DNA of 64,000 bases. It comes from Mesoflavibacter profundi (GTDB lineage Bacteria; Bacteroidota; Bacteroidia; Flavobacteriales; Flavobacteriaceae). The stretch spans positions 2,200,800-2,264,799 of the forward strand of contig NZ_CP061703.1 in NCBI RefSeq assembly GCF_014764305.1, written 5' to 3'. Positions 34,223 through 42,650 of this stretch are shown here, one piece after another (the first letter of the stretch is position 1; every line of letters begins with the position of its first letter). The translations under genes were made by a program, and so were the position numbers. The notes beneath the pieces were generated by a model, which saw only the letters and a list, made by a program, of their open reading frames with translations, ran no database searches and was not told where the DNA came from.

Positions 34223-35065
34223 ATGAATATACTGGTAACAGGAGTTTATGGGTTTTTAGGTACAGCTATAGCAAATCATTTGGTAGACCAAGATTATGTA
34301 GTTTATGGATTATATAATAAAACTGTATCTAGAACATTAAATCCAAAAGTTACTGTTTGTAATAATTTAGAGGATATACCATCCAAAATAGATATAATTT
34401 ATTGTTGTCATGCAGCTGTAAATTCCGGAAATTTAGTTCTAGATCATAATATTTTAGAAGAAGCGAATCTAAATGCGACAAAACTAATCTTAGAGCAATA
34501 TCCTGCAGTAAAAATAATTTATATATCTACAATTTCTGTTTACAAAAACATTTCAATAATTAAGGAAAAGTCAAAAGAACAACCTAGTTCTTATTATGCA
34601 AAAACTAAGTTGCAAGCAGAACAGTTATTTAAAGATTCGCAAAATAGTTACATAGTTAGATTATCTTCTTTATATGGTCCAAATATGAAAGAAAACACGA
34701 TAATACCAAACTATGTAAACATGGCGTTGCAAAAAAATAAAATAGAAGTTTGGGGAAAAGGAAAAAGGTTGCAAAATTATATATACATTAAAGATGTATT
34801 AGACCTTTTAACCAGATTAATAACTTTTGAAGACGCTATAGATTTTCCTTTATTAGCAGTTGGAGATAAATCTATTTCTAATTTAGAATTAGCTAAAACA
34901 ATAAGTGCTCAAACGCAGGCAAATATTAAATTTATAAACGAAGATAGTTCAGATTCTTATGTGTTTGATAACACGTTAACCCAAAAAACTTTAAATTGGA
35001 CACCAAAGTTTAGTGTAGAAAAAGGACTTATGCAATATATTTCATGGAAGAAAAAACAGTCTTAG
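34223..35065 (+). CDS. NAD-dependent epimerase/reductase (extended SDR)
   Basis: This 280-residue SDR has the N-terminal NAD(P)-binding ILVTGVYGFLGTAIANHL (residues 3-20) and the Y-x3-K catalytic pair in SSYYAKTKLQAEQLF (about 122-136), with the preceding Thr/Ser in YISTISVY. It is shorter than UDP-sugar 4-epimerases, in the size range of RmlD-type reductases and related dehydrogenases. Its 3' end overlaps the ATP-grasp gene by 22 bases, so the products are likely made in step. The substrate is unknown; a nucleotide-linked 4-keto sugar is a reasonable guess from the neighbouring WecE gene. Confidence 0.8.
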   Translation: MNILVTGVYGFLGTAIANHLVDQDYVVYGLYNKTVSRTLNPKVTVCNNLEDIPSKIDIIYCCHAAVNSGNLVLDHNILEEANLNATKLILEQYPAVKIIYISTISVYKNISIIKEKSKEQPSSYYAKTKLQAEQLFKDSQNSYIVRLSSLYGPNMKENTIIPNYVNMALQKNKIEVWGKGKRLQNYIYIKDVLDLLTRLITFEDAIDFPLLAVGDKSISNLELAKTISAQTQANIKFINEDSSDSYVFDNTLTQKTLNWTPKFSVEKGLMQYISWKKKQS

Positions 35066-36024
35066 TAACAGGAATAGGAGGAAATGTAGGTCAAGGAGTA
35101 TTAAGAAATATCAGAGATATAAATTGGCCAATACACATTATAGGTACAAATGTAGAAGCATTTAGCGCAGGCAATCATTTATGTGATAAAACATTTATGG
35201 TACCTTATGCTTATGACAATGATTACATAGATTTTGTTAAAAAAATAGTTGAAGAAGAACATGTAGATCTAATAATACCAACTACAGATTTTGAAGTGTA
35301 TTATCTAAGTTTAAATGCCAATTCCATAAACGCAACTATAGTAGCTTGTGACGCTTCAATAACAAATGTTTATTTAGATAAATATCTATCTTACAAACAC
35401 CATACATCACTAAATATACCTTTTGTACAATCTTGGTTACCATCAGAGTTTGAAGGATTTGAAGGCGATATTATTGTAAAACCAAGAAAAGGTAGAGGAT
35501 CACGAGGTATTACAATAAATCCCAAAGACCCAAAATCATATTCAGACGATTATATGATACAACCTTTACATAAAGGAAAAGAGATAACAACAGCAATTTA
35601 CATTGATAAAAATAAAAGTTTACATGGTATTTTCTCCATGGAACGCCAATTGCAAAATGGAGCAACAAATAAGTGTAAAACAGTAAATACTTTTGATAAT
35701 AAATTAAAAGAAGATATCATTTTAAAAATGATAGATCAAGAAGGAATTAGAGGAAGTTTAAATTTACAATACATTGTAGATAATAATCAAAACATTCATT
35801 TATTTGAGGTGAATTGCAGGATTTCTGGAACAAATTCAATAAGACATAACCTAGGTTTTCAAGATGTTAAGTACATTTTACAAGAATATTTATATCAAGA
35901 AAAACCTTCAAAAGTGTCTAAAAAAGAAGGCGTTGCTATAAGATTATTATATGATGTAATTTATCCTGATGCCAGCACAACTTCAGATTTAAACAATAAA
36001 TCAAGCAATTTTAAAATTTATTAA
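35044..36024 (+). CDS. ATP-grasp ligase (PylC/carbamoyl-phosphate-synthase-like)
   Basis: The 326-residue protein has a Rossmann-type N-terminal region (VLVTGIGGNVGQGVLRNI, residues 6-23) followed by an ATP-grasp fold. The ATP-binding motif is IIVKPRKGRGSRGITI (about residues 143-158) and the metal-binding residues lie in LFEVNCRISGTNSIRHNLG (about 257-275, Glu and Asn). ATP-grasp enzymes form amide or ester bonds through an acyl-phosphate. No aminoacyl or cell-wall ligase signature fits clearly. Position between an SDR (22-base overlap) and a HAD (2-base gap) points to a ligation step on a glycan precursor. The function is not identified. Confidence 0.8.
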   Translation: MEEKTVLVTGIGGNVGQGVLRNIRDINWPIHIIGTNVEAFSAGNHLCDKTFMVPYAYDNDYIDFVKKIVEEEHVDLIIPTTDFEVYYLSLNANSINATIVACDASITNVYLDKYLSYKHHTSLNIPFVQSWLPSEFEGFEGDIIVKPRKGRGSRGITINPKDPKSYSDDYMIQPLHKGKEITTAIYIDKNKSLHGIFSMERQLQNGATNKCKTVNTFDNKLKEDIILKMIDQEGIRGSLNLQYIVDNNQNIHLFEVNCRISGTNSIRHNLGFQDVKYILQEYLYQEKPSKVSKKEGVAIRLLYDVIYPDASTTSDLNNKSSNFKIY

Positions 36025-36026
36025 TT

Positions 36027-36659
36027 ATGAAATATATTTTGTTTGATGTAGCTGGTACATTATTACATAAACCGGAAGTTTACGATAAAATTTTAGAAGT
36101 TCTGTTTAAAAACAATTACAAGGTAGATCTTCAAATTTTAAAGAAGCACCACAAACTTTTATCAGAAGTAATTAAATTTCCAGATCGCACAGATAAAACC
36201 TTTTACCAAAATTTTAATTCAGAATTGCTTTATAGCTTAGGTATAATACCAAATCAAGATATTTTAGAACAAATATTTAAAGCATGCAGCTATTTACCTT
36301 GGCAAGCATTTAATGATTGTAGTGTTTTACAAGAATTAAATATTCCTATAGGTATTATATCTAATTTTAATAGTAGTTTAGAAGATGTTTTAAAGGATAA
36401 AATAGATGTTTCATTCTCAAACATATTTGTTTCAGAAAAAATAGGGTATTCTAAACCAGATATTAGGTTATATAAACTAGCACTGGATAAATTAAATATC
36501 TTACCAGAAGATGTTTTATATATAGGCGATTCATTTAAATTAGATTATCAACCAGCAAGTCAATTAGGAATAAAAACTTTAATAATAGATAGAGATAATT
36601 TTTATCCTAATCATTCTAATATAATTTCATCTTTAGAACAAATTAAAAGCTATATTTAA
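36027..36659 (+). CDS. HAD superfamily hydrolase with DxA motif I
   Basis: The 210-residue HAD protein has motif I at residues 7-11 reading DVAGT, so the usual second Asp of DxD is Ala. Motif II is in IIGISNFNSS (Ser/Thr), motif III is the Lys in GYSKPD and motif IV is IGDSFKLDY. A DxAGT motif is known in phosphonoacetaldehyde hydrolase, while haloacid dehalogenases also lack the second Asp. Sugar phosphatases need that second Asp as acid/base, so a simple phosphatase role is doubtful. It overlaps the NeuD-like gene by one base (TAATG). The substrate is unknown. Confidence 0.82.
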   Translation: MKYILFDVAGTLLHKPEVYDKILEVLFKNNYKVDLQILKKHHKLLSEVIKFPDRTDKTFYQNFNSELLYSLGIIPNQDILEQIFKACSYLPWQAFNDCSVLQELNIPIGIISNFNSSLEDVLKDKIDVSFSNIFVSEKIGYSKPDIRLYKLALDKLNILPEDVLYIGDSFKLDYQPASQLGIKTLIIDRDNFYPNHSNIISSLEQIKSYI

Positions 36660-37288
36660 TGAAAACGTTGGCAATTATTGGCGCAGGAGATTTAGGACAG
36701 CAAATCGCACATTTTGCATTGTCAGACAAACATTATAATAGTGTAGTTTTTTTTGATGATTATACAACGCAAGATCAAATAAAAAATATACCAGTTTTAG
36801 GGACTATAAATAATGTTGTTTCGGCTTATAAAAACAAACAATTTGACGAGCTAATTATTGGTATAGGCTATAAACATTTAGAAGTTAGAAAGACTGTTTA
36901 CGATACGTTTAAAGATCAAGTACCATTTGGTAAAATTATACATTCCTCATGTTATGTAGATCAAACAGCTAAGATTGGGCAAGGTTGTGTGATTTATCCA
37001 AAGGTAAATTTAGATGCTAATACAGAAGTTAAAGAGAATTGTATTTTAAATATTAATTGTACAATAGCGCACGATTCTGTTATAGGTTCACATAGTTTTT
37101 TATCGCCTAGAGTTGCAATTGCTGGATTTGTAAATGTAGAAGAGCAATGTATTTTAGGAATAAATGCTACTATAATAGACAATATAACTATTACTAGTAA
37201 AACCCAATTAGGCGCAGGTACAGTAGTAATTAAATCAATAGAAAAACAAGGGTTATACGTTGGTAATCCTGCAAAATTTATAAGATAA
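36659..37288 (+). CDS. NeuD/PglD-type sugar N- or O-acetyltransferase
   Basis: The 209-residue protein has an N-terminal Rossmann-like half binding the nucleotide sugar (LAIIGAGDLGQQIAHFAL, residues 4-21). Its second half is a left-handed beta helix of hexapeptide repeats (IGQGCVIYP, VKENCILNINCTIAHDSVIG, LGINATIIDNITI) with the catalytic His in NCTIAHDS. The fold is that of PglD and NeuD, acetyl-CoA-dependent enzymes acting on a nucleotide-linked amino sugar or sialic acid. The next gene is WecE-like, so the likely substrate is a 4-amino-4,6-dideoxy sugar. One-base stop/start overlaps with both neighbours indicate coupling. Confidence 0.87.
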   Translation: MKTLAIIGAGDLGQQIAHFALSDKHYNSVVFFDDYTTQDQIKNIPVLGTINNVVSAYKNKQFDELIIGIGYKHLEVRKTVYDTFKDQVPFGKIIHSSCYVDQTAKIGQGCVIYPKVNLDANTEVKENCILNINCTIAHDSVIGSHSFLSPRVAIAGFVNVEEQCILGINATIIDNITITSKTQLGAGTVVIKSIEKQGLYVGNPAKFIR

Positions 37289-38418
37289 TGATTCCATTTA
37301 ATAAACCTTATCTTACAGGTAAAGAACCACATTATATAGAGCAATCTGTGATGTCTGGTAAAATTTCTGGAAATGGAGATTTTACTAAAAAATGCCAACA
37401 CTATTTTGAAGATACTTATAACATAAAAAAAGCCTTATTAACAACTTCTTGCACAGATGCATTAGAGATGTGTGCAATGCTAATAGATTGTAAAGGTTAC
37501 GAGGTTATAGTGCCTTCTTACACATTTGTATCTACAGCTTTAGCATTTGTAAGACAAGGCGCAAAAATTGTGTTTGCAGATTCAAAATCTGATCAACCCA
37601 ATATAGATCCAGAACAAATAGAAGCGTTAATTACCAAAAACACTAAAGCTATAGTAGTGGTACATTATGCTGGTGTTGCTGTAGATATGGATAAAATAAT
37701 GACGTTAGCAAAAACTTATAATTTGTTTGTTATTGAAGATGCTGCGCAAGCAATAGATTCGTATTACAAAGAAAAGCCGTTAGGTAGCATAGGTCATTTA
37801 AGTGCTTTTTCTTTTCATGAGACTAAAAATATAATATCAGGTGAAGGAGGATTATTAGGTATAAATGACAAACAATTTATAGATAGAGCAGAAATTTTAT
37901 GGGAAAAAGGAACAAATAGATCATCTTTTTTTAGAGGCGAAATTAATAAATATGGTTGGGTAGATACTGGATCCTCATTTTTACCATCAGAGGTAATAGC
38001 AGCTTTTTTGTGGGCGCAGATAGAAAATATTAAACCCATACAAGCTAAACGAATAAAAATTTGGGATAATTATTATAACCAATTAAATATTCTAGAACAG
38101 AATAATAAAATCACACTGCCAAAAATTCCTGATTTCGCTACTAATAATGCGCATATGTTTTACATAATTTGTAAAACTGAAAACCAAAGAAGCGAACTAA
38201 TTAAATTTTTAAAAGAAAAGGAAGTCTATGCAGTATTTCATTATTTAAGTTTACATAAAAGTGAATATTACAAAAGTTTAGATTATTACAAAGCAACAGA
38301 CTTACCAAATTCAGATAAGTTTACCTCGCAATTATTAAGATTACCTTTTTATTTTGAATTAGAAGAACAACAACAGCAATTAATAATAGACTTAATTTTA
38401 GAGTTTTTTAATGAGTAA
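37288..38418 (+). CDS. wecE: WecE/RffA-like sugar 4-aminotransferase (DegT family)
   Basis: This 376-residue PLP enzyme is close to WecE (RffA), which converts dTDP-4-keto-6-deoxy-D-glucose to dTDP-4-amino-4,6-dideoxy-D-galactose (dTDP-Fuc4N). Signatures include VPSYTFVSTALAFVRQG, VVVHYAGVAVDMDKIM and VIEDAAQAIDS; the PLP Lys is at about residue 180 in FHETKNIISGEGG. The N-terminus (IPFNKPYLTGKE) is typical of the group. The TAATG overlap with the NeuD-type gene and the 8-base overlap with the WecF-like gene tie the three together. RmlA and RmlB, needed to make the 4-keto sugar, are not in the window. Confidence 0.88.
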   Translation: MIPFNKPYLTGKEPHYIEQSVMSGKISGNGDFTKKCQHYFEDTYNIKKALLTTSCTDALEMCAMLIDCKGYEVIVPSYTFVSTALAFVRQGAKIVFADSKSDQPNIDPEQIEALITKNTKAIVVVHYAGVAVDMDKIMTLAKTYNLFVIEDAAQAIDSYYKEKPLGSIGHLSAFSFHETKNIISGEGGLLGINDKQFIDRAEILWEKGTNRSSFFRGEINKYGWVDTGSSFLPSEVIAAFLWAQIENIKPIQAKRIKIWDNYYNQLNILEQNNKITLPKIPDFATNNAHMFYIICKTENQRSELIKFLKEKEVYAVFHYLSLHKSEYYKSLDYYKATDLPNSDKFTSQLLRLPFYFELEEQQQQLIIDLILEFFNE

Positions 38419-39592
38419 ACCATTAATATATCATATTTGTGAAGACGAAAAATTTATAAATTCTGCTATAAAACAATTTGAAGATGTTTATAGCGGATAC
38501 AATAAATTTTACGTGCTTGTAAAAGATATAACTCAAGAATTTAGATATATTAATACACAGTCGTTTGTTACAAAAGTAGATAGTAATTCTGTTTTAAATA
38601 TTATTGATCAAATAACATCAAAAGACATTGTGGTTTTTCATAGCTTGTCTAAAGATTTCTATGACTTTTGTTTGCAATTACCACAATCAATACAAACAGT
38701 TTGGATGTGTTTTGGTTTTGAGATTTACAACGATCATAACTATACAAAAGACGCACCAATACTTGCGCCAATTACTTTAAAAAAATTTATTAGAAAATCG
38801 CCAAGTGCTAATTACTCGTTTAAAAAACGAGTGAAAAACGCATTAAGGCCAATATATCATACATTAAAAGGAAATAGAGAGTTATCTATTATTAAAAAAA
38901 AAGAAAAATCTATCCAACGTATAGATTATCTAGCAACTTCTTTTAAACAAGAGCATCACAGTATTTGTAAATTTATACAACAGGAGAAAAAAAACTTTAA
39001 ATTTTGGTATTATCCGTTACATTTAATTGTAGATGTAAATGCAAAAATAGAAAGTAATAAAACAGCTATTTTAATCGGTAATTCTGGCTTTAGAACTGGT
39101 AATCATCTAGACGTTTTTAATGCTTTAAAACAATTACCAATTACACAAAGTAAAATATATGTACCACTAAGTTACGGTAACCCAAGTTATATACAAGCAA
39201 TAAAAGAAGAAGGACAACTCATTTTTAAAGATAAATTTAATCCATTACTAACATTTTTACCTTTAGAAGATTACAATCAAATACTAAACACCATAGGAAT
39301 TGCAATATTTTATAATTTTAGGCAACAAGCTGTAGGTAACACGATAGCTATTTTATGGTATGGAGCAAAAGTGTTTTTAAGCGAAAAAAATCCTTTTTAT
39401 CATTATTTAAAAGACTTAGGTGTTATAGTTTTTAGTGTAGAAAAAGATTTAAACGCGCAAAGTATATCAAGTCATTTGGATATAAATCAAATAGAAAACA
39501 ACAGGAAAATATTGTATGATCAGCTTAACCAAAACCAGTTAAAAAGAGATTTAGAAAATCAAATTCATTCCATTTTAAATTTAAATAAATAA
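38411..39592 (+). CDS. wecF: WecF-like TDP-Fuc4NAc glycosyltransferase (GT56 type)
   Basis: This 393-residue protein resembles WecF/RffT of family GT56, which transfers Fuc4NAc from dTDP-Fuc4NAc to a lipid-linked acceptor in enterobacterial common antigen. Family features include ILIGNSGFRTGNHLDVFNAL (about residues 220-239), YVPLSYGNPSYI (about 253-264) and YNFRQQAVGNTIAILWYGAKVFLS (about 300-323). There is no signal peptide. It follows the WecE-like gene with an 8-base overlap. In the enterobacterial pathway WecE, WecD and WecF act in order; here a NeuD-type gene lies where WecD would act. The acceptor lipid in this organism is not known. Confidence 0.82.
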   Translation: MSKPLIYHICEDEKFINSAIKQFEDVYSGYNKFYVLVKDITQEFRYINTQSFVTKVDSNSVLNIIDQITSKDIVVFHSLSKDFYDFCLQLPQSIQTVWMCFGFEIYNDHNYTKDAPILAPITLKKFIRKSPSANYSFKKRVKNALRPIYHTLKGNRELSIIKKKEKSIQRIDYLATSFKQEHHSICKFIQQEKKNFKFWYYPLHLIVDVNAKIESNKTAILIGNSGFRTGNHLDVFNALKQLPITQSKIYVPLSYGNPSYIQAIKEEGQLIFKDKFNPLLTFLPLEDYNQILNTIGIAIFYNFRQQAVGNTIAILWYGAKVFLSEKNPFYHYLKDLGVIVFSVEKDLNAQSISSHLDINQIENNRKILYDQLNQNQLKRDLENQIHSILNLNK

Positions 39593-39597
39593 GTAAA

Positions 39598-40554
39598 ATG
39601 GTAGAAGTATCTATTATAATTCCAGTCTACAATCGTGCACATTATATTGCCAAAACACTAGATTCTATTATTGATCAAACGTTTAAAAATTGGGAATGTA
39701 TTGTGGTAGATGATGGTAGTACAGATCATACTTTAGAAGTTGTTAAATTCTATGAGAATAAAGACAACAGAATTAAATTATATCAAAGACCAGAACAATT
39801 TAAAAAAGGAGCAAACGCTTGTCGTAATTTTGGTTTTTCTATAAGTAAAGGACAATATATACAATGGTTTGATAGTGATGATTTAATGTTTAAAGATTTA
39901 TTAAAAGCAAAAACGCACTACTTAAATACAAACAAGTCAAGTCAATTTTGTTTATGTCAAATGATTTTTTTTGAAGAAATTAACGGACAATTTAAACAAC
40001 AACAAACAACAAATATTAAATACAAAGATCTTTTGCTTGATTATGTTTCTGGAAAAATCACTATTGGTACACAAACCGTATTTTGGCGAAAATCTTTTTT
40101 AGAGAATAAACAGTTATTTGATCAAGATTTAACTCAATCTCAAGATTTAGAATTTAATTCCAGAATGTTTCAAAATAATCCAAAAGGTGGATTTATTGAT
40201 CAACCGCTAATTTGGTATCGACAAGCAGAAGACTCAATAAGCTCAAACTATTTAAACGTAATAGAAAATCATTATCAGTCTTTCTTAGAAGTAAGAAGAC
40301 GTATAATAAACTCTAACCCAAAAAACTTAGCAATAAACGCAGCAGTAATTAAATCGGTTTTAACTTTATTAAGATCAAGTTTAGCAGCAAAAAAATATCA
40401 AATAAGCAAAGATGTTATTAAGTTTATTAAAGCTAATAATAAAAATAGATCTTTGATATTCAATATGAAATTACAAAGAATTTATTTTGCTTATAATGTG
40501 GTTAAAACTTTAAAATTTGGAGAAACTAGATTAAAACCTTTATTTAGATTATGA
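39598..40554 (+). CDS. Family 2 glycosyltransferase (first of a tandem pair)
   Basis: The 318-residue cytoplasmic GT-A enzyme has the N-terminal VSIIIPVYNRAHYIAKTLDSI, the VVDDGSTDHT motif (about residues 38-47) and the WFDSDD metal motif (about 91-96). The first 105 residues are strikingly close to those of the next gene (shared KGANACRNFGF and WECxVVDDGSTDHTL blocks), so the pair arose by duplication, while the C-terminal halves differ. Donor and acceptor are unknown. It overlaps the next gene by 4 bases (ATGA). Confidence 0.87.
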   Translation: MVEVSIIIPVYNRAHYIAKTLDSIIDQTFKNWECIVVDDGSTDHTLEVVKFYENKDNRIKLYQRPEQFKKGANACRNFGFSISKGQYIQWFDSDDLMFKDLLKAKTHYLNTNKSSQFCLCQMIFFEEINGQFKQQQTTNIKYKDLLLDYVSGKITIGTQTVFWRKSFLENKQLFDQDLTQSQDLEFNSRMFQNNPKGGFIDQPLIWYRQAEDSISSNYLNVIENHYQSFLEVRRRIINSNPKNLAINAAVIKSVLTLLRSSLAAKKYQISKDVIKFIKANNKNRSLIFNMKLQRIYFAYNVVKTLKFGETRLKPLFRL

Positions 40555-41501
40555 ATAATTTTCTAGTATCCATAATCATTCCTATATATAATAGAGCGCA
40601 TATTGTTAAAAAAACATTAGACTCTATAACTAAACAATCCTATACCAATTGGGAATGTGTGATTGTTGATGATGGTAGTACAGATCATACTTTAGACGTG
40701 TTACATTCTTACCAACAAAAAGATAACAGGTTTAAAATTTACAAAAGACCTTCAAATTATATTAAAGGTGCAAATGCATGCCGAAATTTTGGTTTTTTAC
40801 AATCTAAAGGAGCTTACATAAATTGGTTTGATAGTGACGATGTCATGCTTAAAGACTTTATAAAATTAAAAGTCGAAGCAGTTACTACAAATACAAATGC
40901 AGTAATTAGCCGTAATCGCTATGCAAATGCAAATTTCACACAGTTTAGAGAATCAAAATTTAATTTTTCTGAAGACACATTGTTTAAAGACTATGCTTTA
41001 GAGACTATAGAATTGCAAACCTGTAGTTTTTTATGGGAAAAACAATACTTACAGGATAAAAAGCTATTTGATCCGCAAATTACACGTTACCAAGATAACG
41101 AATTTCATATTAGGATGTTGGCCAACAAACCAAAACTAATCGTATTAAATCACGTTTTAGCAACGATTAGAAGCGGTAATAGTGATCAATCGCAAATTAG
41201 TTCTTTAGTAGAAGAAAATTCAATAAAAATTTTAGACATATTTTATTATCGTTATCAATGTTTAAAATTAGCTTTTAATACAACATTGTGGAATGATAAA
41301 ACATTTAAAAGAACCATTGCAAAAAAAGCATTTTGGATGTTTTACTCAGGTTTAAAAAAAGAAAAACAATTAAAAAACCGAATAGGATATGTGTTTAAAT
41401 ATAAAGATCAACTTAAATTCCTTTATACTATAAATGCACTATCAACAACTGAAAAATTAAAATCTAAAGGACTAATTATTAAACGTGTATTATTTAGATA
41501 A
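40551..41501 (+). CDS. Family 2 glycosyltransferase (second of a tandem pair)
   Basis: The 316-residue paralogue of the preceding gene has VSIIIPIYNRAH at its start, IVDDGSTDHT at about residues 39-48 and WFDSDD at about 92-97. The acceptor-binding half has diverged (RKLKFNF-type sequence and different loops), which suggests the two add successive or alternative residues. It begins with an ATGA overlap and is followed after 3 bases by the GT4 gene. Confidence 0.87.
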   Translation: MNNFLVSIIIPIYNRAHIVKKTLDSITKQSYTNWECVIVDDGSTDHTLDVLHSYQQKDNRFKIYKRPSNYIKGANACRNFGFLQSKGAYINWFDSDDVMLKDFIKLKVEAVTTNTNAVISRNRYANANFTQFRESKFNFSEDTLFKDYALETIELQTCSFLWEKQYLQDKKLFDPQITRYQDNEFHIRMLANKPKLIVLNHVLATIRSGNSDQSQISSLVEENSIKILDIFYYRYQCLKLAFNTTLWNDKTFKRTIAKKAFWMFYSGLKKEKQLKNRIGYVFKYKDQLKFLYTINALSTTEKLKSKGLIIKRVLFR

Positions 41502-41504
41502 CTA

Positions 41505-42647
41505 ATGAAAATTCTAACCGTAGCCATACCAAATCATCACTTTTTTCAGTGGGTAAATCAACTAGAACATTCAGGACATGAAGTGTATTGGTTTGATATC
41601 ACAGATGGCAATGGGTTTTCAAAAAAAATACATTGGGTAAAGCAATGTAACGGTTGGAAATTAAGATGGGATTATCCATTACGACAACGTATTAAAAAAC
41701 ATGCACCTAAATTATATACACTAATTCAACAGGTTAATGAAGTATCGGTGTTAAAAGCGTTTGAAAAGGTGTTACACCAAATACAACCAGATATTATACA
41801 TTGTTTTGAAATGCAATTATCTGGTTTACCTATTTTAGAAGTTTTAGAACAAACAACACTACCAGTAATCTATTCGTCTTGGGGAAGCGACATGTATAAT
41901 TATAAAGCACTTGGTGTTACTACACAAGAGGCAAAACAGTTTTTAAATCGCGTAGATTATCTAATTACAGATTGCCAAAGAGACTATAAAATCGCTCAAA
42001 ACTTAGGGTTTAAACATAAGTTTTTAGGCGTATTTCCAGGAAATGGTGGTATAAGCATTCCATTAGATGCTATTGTACCTATATCGCAACGTCAAACTAT
42101 CATGGTAAAAGGTTACGATGATGGCGTAGGACAAGCCATTATTGTTTTAAAAGCTTTAGCTAACGTAGATATTAAATTATTAAAGGATAAGCAAATTGTT
42201 GTTTACAGTGCAGATCAAGTGGTTATAGATTATTTAAAGCAATCTACTGTATTTAGTAATTTAGATGTGAAGATATTTAAACGCGGTCAATTTTTAAGTA
42301 ATTCAACGCTATTAAGTTATATGGGAAACAGTCTTTTACATATAGCAAGTAGTACTTCAGATGGAATGCCAAATGCTTTATTAGAAGCAATGGGAATGGG
42401 CGCATTTCCAATCCAATCCAATCCTGGACATGTTACAGAAGAAGTGATTACACATCATAAAAATGGATTTTTAATACATAATCCATTAGATATAAAAGAC
42501 ATTGAACAATTAATAACCGAAGCACTAAACAATCAAGCCTTATTAGAACATGCTAAAGACATTAATGTTAAATTAATAGATAAAAGATGTAATCGTTTAC
42601 ATTTGCAACCTAAAATACAGTCTTTATATACCCAAATTATAAAATAA
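41505..42647 (+). CDS. Family 4-like glycosyltransferase
   Basis: The 380-residue GT-B protein has an N-terminal domain beginning KILTVAIPNHHFFQWVNQL with an acceptor-binding region (IIHCFEMQLSGLPI). Its C-terminal half carries the GT4 nucleotide-sugar motif SSTSDGMPNALLEAMGMGAFPIQSNPGH (about residues 284-311), with the E-x7-E pattern (EAMGMGAF). No membrane segment is seen. It continues the same tightly packed operon, with 3-base gaps on both sides. Substrates are unknown. Confidence 0.84.
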   Translation: MKILTVAIPNHHFFQWVNQLEHSGHEVYWFDITDGNGFSKKIHWVKQCNGWKLRWDYPLRQRIKKHAPKLYTLIQQVNEVSVLKAFEKVLHQIQPDIIHCFEMQLSGLPILEVLEQTTLPVIYSSWGSDMYNYKALGVTTQEAKQFLNRVDYLITDCQRDYKIAQNLGFKHKFLGVFPGNGGISIPLDAIVPISQRQTIMVKGYDDGVGQAIIVLKALANVDIKLLKDKQIVVYSADQVVIDYLKQSTVFSNLDVKIFKRGQFLSNSTLLSYMGNSLLHIASSTSDGMPNALLEAMGMGAFPIQSNPGHVTEEVITHHKNGFLIHNPLDIKDIEQLITEALNNQALLEHAKDINVKLIDKRCNRLHLQPKIQSLYTQIIK

Positions 42648-42650
42648 CCT

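Noticed and set aside
36994-37401. Minus-strand frame of 135 codons across the NeuD/WecE junction
   Set aside because: It is antisense to two well-supported genes whose reading frames are conserved, so it is a shadow.
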